From: Pedobacter schmidteae
GTDB taxonomy: Bacteria; Bacteroidota; Bacteroidia; Sphingobacteriales; Sphingobacteriaceae
Assembly (NCBI GenBank): GCA_945901155.1
Contig: CAMDKO010000005.1
Coordinates: 1-60,395 of the forward strand
Reading direction: 5' to 3'
DNA: 60,395 nucleotides
Below the pieces are notes generated by a model that was not told the origin of the DNA, did not search any database, and was given only the letters and a program-made list of their open reading frames with translations. Positions 54,235 to 60,395 of the stretch are shown here, one piece after another; positions within the stretch are counted from its first letter, which is position 1; every line of letters starts with the position of its first letter. The translations under genes and the position numbers were made by a program.

Positions 54235-56946
54235 CTATCGAATAACCGTAACCCAACCTTTAAAAACTGGCAACGCAATTCTGGGATCAATCACATAATA
54301 ATAGGTCCCAACCGGAACTGCCTGCCCCTTATACATCCCATTCCAAGGTTCAATATAACCAATAGAGACATATACCCTAACTCCATAACGGTTAAAAACA
54401 TTAACAGTTACATTGGGATAGCTATCCAGATATTCAATTTTCCATATATCATTTACACCATCACCATTCGGAGTAAACGTATTTGGGATTAGAGGTTTTT
54501 CCAACACCTTTACCAGAATATCATCTTGTAAAACACAACCCTCATCAGAAGTAATAGTTACAGAATATCGGGTATCCTCCGTTGGCGATGCCAGCGGATT
54601 TTGAACATCATCGCGATCAAGTCCGATAGAAGGGCTCCATTTATATTTTAAATTAGTCCCAGTTGCTCTTACGTTAAACCTGACCCCTCCTCCCCTCAAA
54701 ATTATGGTATCCGAACCCGCATTTAAAAAAGGAGTTGTAATATTCAACTGACGATTTACAGTACGATCGCAGCCAAACTCATTGGTTACTTTTAAACTAA
54801 CCGTATAGCTGCCTCCTGAGGTATACTGATGTAAAAAAGTAGCGCCATTCGTATACTCGGCAACAGTTCCGTCGCCCAGATCCCAATTCCATTTTACAAT
54901 TTTGCCTAGAAATGGAATAGATAGATCAGTAAAGGTAATCCCTGAATTATTACAACCTGGAAGGCTCATTGCAAAATCAGCTTTGGGTACAGACATGATC
55001 TTCAGATCCTTGCTTAATTCAATTGCATTACAGTTAGTAGAATTTTGCACCTTTAAAATGACTTTAAATAAACCCGCATTCGTATATATATGTTTTGGAT
55101 TTTGCTCGGTTGATGTTTGTCCATCACCAAAATTCCATAGCCATGAAGTAATGGCATTACCATTATCCTTACTCTGATCTGTAAAAACTATTTCATTATT
55201 CACACAGAAATTGAGAGAGTTTTTGAATAAAGCCTCTGGAGGATCAAAAACATCAAATGTATAGTCTATTTGCTGCTCATTTAGCGTACAACCTACTGCT
55301 GATGTATAGGTTGCAATTACCTTGACCATTTTTTCTCCAGGAAGTCTATATCCAGCATTTCTCGGAAATATATATTCGTAATAAACAATACCGTTGCGTG
55401 TAACAGGGGTAGCAATCGGATTATTTTGCAGTATTAGAGGGTCAGCTATATCTAACTGCCAGGTTAAGCGCGTGGCCGGAGATGTTAATGTTAATACAAA
55501 GTCCAAATCCTGATTGGTACAAGCATTTTTAATTTCTTCAAGCGTGATTTTATTGATTGCTTTTACAGATTGGCTTGAAGCTAGATTCGTACCTGCAGAA
55601 TAGGCATAAGATTCTACATCACCAAAACCGTAAGCAATTGCATTAAACCCATCAGAAGCTGATAAATTAAAGATCTGAGTGGAATATTGATTCAAATTTA
55701 GCTGCATATATGAAAGACCCGGAAAGGTTGGCAAAGGTGCAAATGTTCCATTGGGTACACGACCATTAATTCTGAATGAAGCTGCTGCATCTGTTTTTAT
55801 TAGAATATTAACGTAGTTCTCACTAATATCTTCCTTATTGGAAGAATAAACGGTTATGTTTTTAATATTGTATTCGATCGGATTTAAAATTACCATATCC
55901 GGATCTCCGAGCCCTCCGCCTGCACAGGTTTGAGTAAGTGAATATTGAGCTACAGCTATAACCTTGTTTGCGGTTATATAGGCAGGCTGATTGACAGGTA
56001 ATGGAGTTTGATAAAACTGACCAGCATTAAGTGTGACTATTAGATTGCCGTTATATAGAACTTCTGTGTTGTCATCTTTTGCCAGGATACGAACATAGTT
56101 ACCATTAGTTCTGGTTGGCGCCCCTGCTCTTGTACGAGTACTGAAAGGAATAAAACCATAGGATTTACCCCAGCTTTCAACAGGATAATTTTGTTGATAA
56201 AGTGGATCTGAAGATACACGTCCTACACATCCGCTAGGAATAGTTATAGCAGAATTCGTGGTCCCAGAAAACATTGCAAATTGCTTACAGCCAGATGTTA
56301 CTGGATCAACAAATACGCTAGTACCAGTCAAATCAATAGTTGAAAGATATTCATACACATCCCCAACATTTTGAAGAAATAGGCCACCGGGAACCAGATC
56401 TACACCATTTCGTCTGATAAATATTTTGGTATCTGGTTCACTTGCAACCAAAACAATATGATTTTGACCACCATCCAGCGTATTGCCTGTTAAATAGTTC
56501 ATACTAAAATACTGTTGTCCAAGCGCCTCTTTAGGAAGTATCAGCGAAGCTGCAGAACGTGCTCCTGCAAAAATATGCCCATAAACTACTACCTTAGATT
56601 TTCCGGCATCAACTTGCACTCTAATTGCCCTATTGGAAAGCACCCTTCCTGCTTCTGCTTCATCAATATAGGCCTGGGCTCTGGGAATCTGAACCTCGAT
56701 AACAGAATTTGCCTGCGGTAAAACAAAGCTGGTCCGGAATGTACCAACTGTAACTATTCCTGATGAAGCTTGTTTTCCAGTAATAAAGATTGAATAATTT
56801 GCCAACGGCCTGACCCCATTGAGATTTGCTGCTACATGCGAAGGAAATACTGCCCAAAAATCTGTGCCTTCGTTCGAGGTACTTTGGGCCTTGAGTTGCT
56901 GAATACCCAAAAACAGAATAAATAATAAAACAAATCGGTTCAGCAT
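54235..56946 (-). CDS. Secreted IgGFc-binding/PKD/CHU_C (T9SS type B) surface protein
   Basis: 903 residues. A signal peptide (to about residue 20) is followed by an IgGFc-binding-like N-terminal domain (TDFWAVFPSHVAANL and so on), unassigned beta-rich segments, two PKD domains (each with FGDG or LGDG and a later VILKV/VSLKV), and a C-terminal gliding-motility CHU_C domain with TPNGDGVNDIWKI and VFNRYGVRV. The CHU_C domain is a type B signal for the type IX secretion system. It is probably a cell-surface adhesin. Encoded just upstream of the PorP gene. Confidence 0.9.
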   Translation of the reverse strand: MLNRFVLLFILFLGIQQLKAQSTSNEGTDFWAVFPSHVAANLNGVRPLANYSIFITGKQASSGIVTVGTFRTSFVLPQANSVIEVQIPRAQAYIDEAEAGRVLSNRAIRVQVDAGKSKVVVYGHIFAGARSAASLILPKEALGQQYFSMNYLTGNTLDGGQNHIVLVASEPDTKIFIRRNGVDLVPGGLFLQNVGDVYEYLSTIDLTGTSVFVDPVTSGCKQFAMFSGTTNSAITIPSGCVGRVSSDPLYQQNYPVESWGKSYGFIPFSTRTRAGAPTRTNGNYVRILAKDDNTEVLYNGNLIVTLNAGQFYQTPLPVNQPAYITANKVIAVAQYSLTQTCAGGGLGDPDMVILNPIEYNIKNITVYSSNKEDISENYVNILIKTDAAASFRINGRVPNGTFAPLPTFPGLSYMQLNLNQYSTQIFNLSASDGFNAIAYGFGDVESYAYSAGTNLASSQSVKAINKITLEEIKNACTNQDLDFVLTLTSPATRLTWQLDIADPLILQNNPIATPVTRNGIVYYEYIFPRNAGYRLPGEKMVKVIATYTSAVGCTLNEQQIDYTFDVFDPPEALFKNSLNFCVNNEIVFTDQSKDNGNAITSWLWNFGDGQTSTEQNPKHIYTNAGLFKVILKVQNSTNCNAIELSKDLKIMSVPKADFAMSLPGCNNSGITFTDLSIPFLGKIVKWNWDLGDGTVAEYTNGATFLHQYTSGGSYTVSLKVTNEFGCDRTVNRQLNITTPFLNAGSDTIILRGGGVRFNVRATGTNLKYKWSPSIGLDRDDVQNPLASPTEDTRYSVTITSDEGCVLQDDILVKVLEKPLIPNTFTPNGDGVNDIWKIEYLDSYPNVTVNVFNRYGVRVYVSIGYIEPWNGMYKGQAVPVGTYYYVIDPRIALPVFKGWVTVIR

Positions 56947-57127
56947 TCTTTGAGTTAAGTGAATATGAGCATAATTATCACGTCATTATTTTTAGATACG
57001 TACAAAACTTCAAATTCAGTTTTAAAATTAATAAATAGAAAACAAGTATTCCTTATTAGAAACAAAATGATAGTAGTTCATCAAAAATTTTAAATCCTAG
57101 CGTGTAATTTTCGGCGGCTTAGATTTA

Positions 57128-57162
57128 GCAAAAAAAATGCCTGAAGAATTCTTCAGGCATTT
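57128..57162 (-). terminator. Terminator of eda
   Basis: Perfect palindromic hairpin AAATGCCTGAAG/CTTCAGGCATTT (57135-57162) with an AATT loop; on the minus strand a T-run follows. Confidence 0.9.
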
Positions 57163-57181
57163 AATTAAGGTTAGATAACTC

Positions 57182-57844
57182 CTATTTTCTAAGAGATTTA
57201 ATAATCTCTAAAGCTTCTTTTGTTGAGTGAATTAGCTCTGCATACTTTTTATTTTCCATTACCTCTTTACTCACCAGTTTGCTGCCCATTCCTACTGCAC
57301 AAACACCTGATTTAAACCAGCCTTCAATATTAGCTTTATCAAGTTCAACACCACCTGTCGGCATAAATAAAAGATTAGGAAACAACTCTTTTATAGCAGA
57401 CATGAAACCTGGACCAAGAATATTCCCCGGGAACAATTTAACCATCTTAGCACCTAAAGTCTCGGCTTTAATAATTTCACTAGGAGTCATACAACCTGGT
57501 ACCCATAACAAATCATGTTTATCGGCTACCTCAGCAACACGCTCTACAAGACCTGGGCAAATAATATAGTCAGCGCCAGCATCAATAAATGTTTGCGCCA
57601 TATTTCCGTCTTTGATCGTACCAATTCCAAGATACATTCCTTCTAATTCCGAATCTACAACCTTGCGCATTGCTTTAAAATTATTCAAGGCTGCTTCTCC
57701 ACGGTTTGTATATTCTACTGCACGAATGCCGGCAGAATATAAAGATCTCAACAGTTGAACACTGGTCTCTTCGTCTTTATTGAAATATAATGGTAATATA
57801 CCCTGCTCGGGTATTAACTTTAGAAGTTCGGATTTTTTACTCAT
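57182..57844 (-). CDS. eda: KDPG/4-hydroxy-2-oxoglutarate aldolase
   Basis: 220 residues. Cleaves 2-keto-3-deoxy-6-phosphogluconate to pyruvate and glyceraldehyde 3-phosphate. The Schiff-base Lys is in GAKMVKLFPGN; Glu lies in the RAVEYTNRG segment; GGVELDK is the phosphate loop. Divergent from KDG kinase at 58068, whose product is its substrate. Confidence 0.93.
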   Translation of the reverse strand: MSKKSELLKLIPEQGILPLYFNKDEETSVQLLRSLYSAGIRAVEYTNRGEAALNNFKAMRKVVDSELEGMYLGIGTIKDGNMAQTFIDAGADYIICPGLVERVAEVADKHDLLWVPGCMTPSEIIKAETLGAKMVKLFPGNILGPGFMSAIKELFPNLLFMPTGGVELDKANIEGWFKSGVCAVGMGSKLVSKEVMENKKYAELIHSTKEALEIIKSLRK

Positions 57845-58004
57845 TGTTATATTTATTAGATTAAAACTGAGCTACTAATTTAGATAATTAATGAATAAAT
57901 CAGTCAACCTAAACGAAATTCAACGTATTTATCTGGTTAGGTAACATTTTACATTAATTAATTGATAAAACATGGATAAAGCTTTTAATTATCGGCCATT
58001 AATG

Positions 58005-58012
58005 TATTTTTG
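58005..58012 (+). promoter_or_regulatory. Candidate -7 element of kdgK
   Basis: TATTTTTG, exact TAnnTTTG, 55 nt before the ATG. Flanked by GGATAAA (57973-57979) and TTTATCC (58013-58019), an inverted repeat that could bind a regulator. Confidence 0.45.
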
Positions 58013-58067
58013 TTTATCCTAATAGGAATATTTAACAAACATCTTTCAAATAAATTACAAAATAACC

Positions 58068-59093
58068 ATGGCTAAAAAAGTCGTAACACTTGGAGAGATA
58101 ATGATGAGATTATCAACTCCTGATTTCAAGAGATTTGTACAAAGTGATAGTTTTGATGTTACCTATGGTGGCGGTGAAGCAAACGTTGCAGCTGCATTAT
58201 GTAACTACGGACTAAATGGAACATTTGTTTCTAAAGTTCCGAATAATCCATTAGGACAATCTGCTATTAATCATTTACGCCGATATGGTGTTGATACTCA
58301 GTTTGTTGCAAGAGGAGGAAACAGATTAGGAATCTATTTCCTTGAAACTGGAGCATCGATGAGAGCATCTCAGGTTGTATATGACCGAGCTGATGCTTCT
58401 ATTTCAGATGTTGATGCTTCTGAATTTGATTTTGATAAGATCTTTGAAGGAGCAGACTGGTTCCATACAACAGGAATTACTCCTGCACTGAGTGACAAAG
58501 CTGCTGCTCTGACTGAAGCTGCTTTGAAAGCTGCAAAAGCTAAAGGCATTACTACCAGTATTGACCTTAACTACCGTAAAAAATTATGGAGTAAGGAAAA
58601 AGCGAGAGAGGTTATGACCAGGCTTTGCCAATATGTGGATGTTTGTATCGGCAATGAAGAAGATGCCGATACTACCCTTGGCTTTACAAGTAAAGGAACA
58701 GATGTGACTAAAGGAGAGCTTAATCTTGATGGATACAAGGATGTATTCCAGCAAATGAAGGCGAAATTTGGGTTCAAATACATTGCATCCACACTAAGAG
58801 AAAGCCATAGCGCTTCTGATAATGGCTGGTCTGCATTAGTATATGATGGAACTGAATTCTATCATACCAAGTCATATGAAGTAAGAATTGTGGACCGTGT
58901 TGGTAGTGGTGATTCATTTGCAAGCGGATTCATATATGGTTTGGTAACCAACATGAAAATGAGTGATGCCGCTGAGTTTGGTGTTGCCGCTTCTGCTATT
59001 AAACATACAATACCTGGCGATTTAAATCATGCCACATTAGCTGAGGTTAAAGACCTTGTTGGTGGCGATGGTTCAGGACGTGTACAACGATAA
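58068..59093 (+). CDS. kdgK: 2-keto-3-deoxygluconate kinase
   Basis: 341 residues, PfkB family. Motif 1 in YGGGEANVAAALCNYGL and motif 2 DRVGSGDSFASGFIYG, with the catalytic Asp. Phosphorylates KDG to KDPG for the divergently coded aldolase, a uronate or alginate breakdown route. Confidence 0.92.
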   Translation: MAKKVVTLGEIMMRLSTPDFKRFVQSDSFDVTYGGGEANVAAALCNYGLNGTFVSKVPNNPLGQSAINHLRRYGVDTQFVARGGNRLGIYFLETGASMRASQVVYDRADASISDVDASEFDFDKIFEGADWFHTTGITPALSDKAAALTEAALKAAKAKGITTSIDLNYRKKLWSKEKAREVMTRLCQYVDVCIGNEEDADTTLGFTSKGTDVTKGELNLDGYKDVFQQMKAKFGFKYIASTLRESHSASDNGWSALVYDGTEFYHTKSYEVRIVDRVGSGDSFASGFIYGLVTNMKMSDAAEFGVAASAIKHTIPGDLNHATLAEVKDLVGGDGSGRVQR

Positions 59094-59159
59094 ATAAATT
59101 ACAGATTTTAAAAATCGCCTAAATTCAAGCAAATTTTAAAATCGTTTTAAATAAACCAT

Positions 59160-59609
59160 ATGATCATAGATAGTTTAGAGAATGCAGGAAGGTATACCAG
59201 CATTCATCCGCTTTTCGCAGAGGCATTTGAGTATATCAAAACACTCGATCTTAAAAATGCTGAGATTGGTAAAACTGACCTTAGCGACGGATTAAAGATT
59301 ATTGTTGCTGAAAAAGTTGGAATGAAGCAGGAAGAGTCTGTGGCAAAATTTGAATGTCACAATCAAAATATTGATATCCAGCTTTGCATTAGTGGTAAAG
59401 AACAAATTGGCTGGAAACCACGACAGTCTTGCAGCTCAGCAAAGGGAGAATATAATGCAGAAAAGGATGTTTTGTTTTATAACGATGCTCCAGATATGTT
59501 TTTTGAATTAACAGATAATCAATTCGCTATTTTCTTTCCTGAAGATGTGCATGCTCCAATGATTGGTGATGATGTTATCAAGAAATTGATCGTTAAAGTA
59601 AAGATCTGA
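59160..59609 (+). CDS. YhcH/YjgK/YiaL family protein (DUF386)
   Basis: 149 residues with a cupin-like fold. The start MIIDSLENAGRYTSIHP, ECHNQNIDIQLCISGKEQIGW and FPEDVHAPMIG are the family signature; His residues in the last form the metal site. Members act on sugar acids/sialic-acid degradation products. It lies 66 bp after kdgK, so probably the same pathway. Confidence 0.88.
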   Translation: MIIDSLENAGRYTSIHPLFAEAFEYIKTLDLKNAEIGKTDLSDGLKIIVAEKVGMKQEESVAKFECHNQNIDIQLCISGKEQIGWKPRQSCSSAKGEYNAEKDVLFYNDAPDMFFELTDNQFAIFFPEDVHAPMIGDDVIKKLIVKVKI

Positions 59610-59622
59610 TCAGCATTAAGAT

Positions 59623-59672
59623 CAAACAAAAAGGGATAGTCTGAATTCAATCAAGCTATCCCTTTTTGTTTG
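59623..59672. terminator. Bidirectional intrinsic terminator
   Basis: Perfect 17-bp inverted repeat (arms 59623-59639 and 59656-59672) with A- and T-tracts in the arms, between two convergent genes. Confidence 0.92.
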
Positions 59673-59684
59673 GAACAGGTTCTC

Positions 59685-60395
59685 TCAAGAACCGTAAATC
59701 ATTCCGTTATATTTTTCTGCAAGAGCTCTGGTTACAGCACCTGGCCTTCCATCACCTAAAAATTTTCCATCTACCTGAACTACCGGCAATATATTTTTAG
59801 TTGTACTGGTTATAAAAGCTTCTTTAGCATTTCTGAGTTCATCCAGCGTTACATCTCTGGTCTCGGTATGGTAAGTAACTGCAGAAATTTCCAATACCTG
59901 CTTCCTACTAACTCCTTTTAACATATCAAATTCGGGGGTTAATACCTGATCATCTTTTGTAACTATAAAAAAGTTTGCCCTTGGACATTCCCGAATCAGT
60001 CCATTGCTATGATACAAAACATCATCTACTTTCTTTTCCTTTAAAACAGGCTGAAGCCAAATAGCTTGTAAATAATCCAGTGTTTTTGCATTGGCAAATT
60101 GACGCTGATATTCATGAGTAATCACGCTTACCCCATGCTCTTGCATTGTTCTGGGAATCTGAAAACTCTGCTGAGTAATAATCAAGTTAGGCGCTGCTAT
60201 ATTGAATCCATCCTCCGAAAATCCGCCTGTCAGTATGATCTTTATACCAGAATCACTCAAATTGTTTTTTTTAATAAGCTGATTTATCCTACTTTTAACT
60301 TCATCTCTACTCATTTTAATATCAAGTCGCATCAATACAGCGGAGCGAAAGAAACGATCGAGATGATCTTCAAGGAACACTGGTTGACCATCAAT
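59685..60395 (-). CDS. Class IV PLP-dependent aminotransferase, partial at the 5' end
   Basis: Reads through the right edge of the window: the codons before the in-frame GTG at 60380 continue as IDGQP, so the start is outside. Fold type IV (branched-chain/D-amino acid aminotransferase or aminodeoxychorismate lyase). Catalytic Lys is at the NAKTLDYLQ position, with SNGLIRECPRANFF and TSTTKNILPVVQVDGK typical of the family. Exact substrate cannot be told. Confidence 0.85.
   Translation of the reverse strand: MDGQPVFLEDHLDRFFRSAVLMRLDIKMSRDEVKSRINQLIKKNNLSDSGIKIILTGGFSEDGFNIAAPNLIITQQSFQIPRTMQEHGVSVITHEYQRQFANAKTLDYLQAIWLQPVLKEKKVDDVLYHSNGLIRECPRANFFIVTKDDQVLTPEFDMLKGVSRKQVLEISAVTYHTETRDVTLDELRNAKEAFITSTTKNILPVVQVDGKFLGDGRPGAVTRALAEKYNGMIYGS

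Noticed and set aside
1-60395. tRNA or rRNA genes, insertion sequences, prophage
   Set aside because: I looked for tRNA arms, transposase motifs and phage genes by eye and saw none; a tRNA scan would be needed to be certain.

Overview
This window is chromosomal DNA of a Bacteroidota bacterium, most like the Sphingobacteriales. The evidence is low GC, start codons without Shine-Dalgarno sequences, promoters of the TAnnTTTG (-7) type, a short primary sigma factor without region 1.1, a TonB-dependent receptor with an N-terminal carboxypeptidase-like domain, a PorP/SprF protein beside a gliding-motility C-terminal (CHU_C) protein, and the alternative GlmU family. Genus cannot be fixed from the sequence alone. 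Nearly everything is ordinary core genome: no insertion sequence, prophage, CRISPR array, tRNA or rRNA was seen.

Layout. 1-3.9 kb: tryptophan operon trpD-trpF-trpB-trpA (trpA runs off the left edge), preceded by a leader peptide with three tandem Trp codons and a terminator, a classic ribosome-mediated attenuator. 4-9.6 kb: heme A synthase, a secreted carboxypeptidase-like-domain protein, a DUF3817 protein, an esterase/SDR pair and recR. 9.8-20.2 kb: a sodium/solute symporter, two LOG-family proteins, rpoD, guaB, a pair of M16 peptidases, mqnC (futalosine menaquinone pathway) and an orphan LytTR regulator. 20.9-27.4 kb: scpB, an acidic small protein, a GNAT-like protein, an XRE regulator, the alternative glmU-tpiA-prmA operon, rpmE2 and methylmalonyl-CoA epimerase. 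27.5-35.9 kb: iscS-iscU-iscA, an acyl-CoA synthetase, lysS, ung and an Lrp regulator. 36-41.4 kb: a DtxR/MntR regulator overlapping an Nramp transporter fused to a UspA domain, with a 22-bp palindromic operator; then a thioredoxin/TonB-receptor pair. 41.4-51.2 kb: smpB, pcm, priA, two secreted proteins of unknown function, tsaB, yidD-rnpA-rpmH, a decayed ChaN-like pseudogene and mscL. 51.3-57 kb: rpoN and a type IX secretion pair (PorP plus a PKD/CHU_C protein). 57-60.4 kb: KDPG aldolase, KDG kinase and a YhcH protein (uronate/KDG catabolism), then a PLP aminotransferase cut by the right edge.

Two signals stand out. (1) The trp leader attenuator. (2) A set of short-word arrays, of strict 7-nt period (8-nt in one place), that begin at or within a few bases of stop codons of ten genes (guaB, iscS, acyl-CoA synthetase, ung, lrp, nramp, smpB, pcm, rpoN, porP). 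Individual units diverge but the period is kept; between smpB and pcm 25 consecutive heptamers fill the whole gap. Gene ends with an array lack an intrinsic terminator hairpin, and those with a hairpin lack an array. They resemble the heptameric STRR sequences known from cyanobacteria. Smaller points of interest are promoters placed so close to the start codon that transcripts would be nearly leaderless (recR, mqnC, mntR, trpL).
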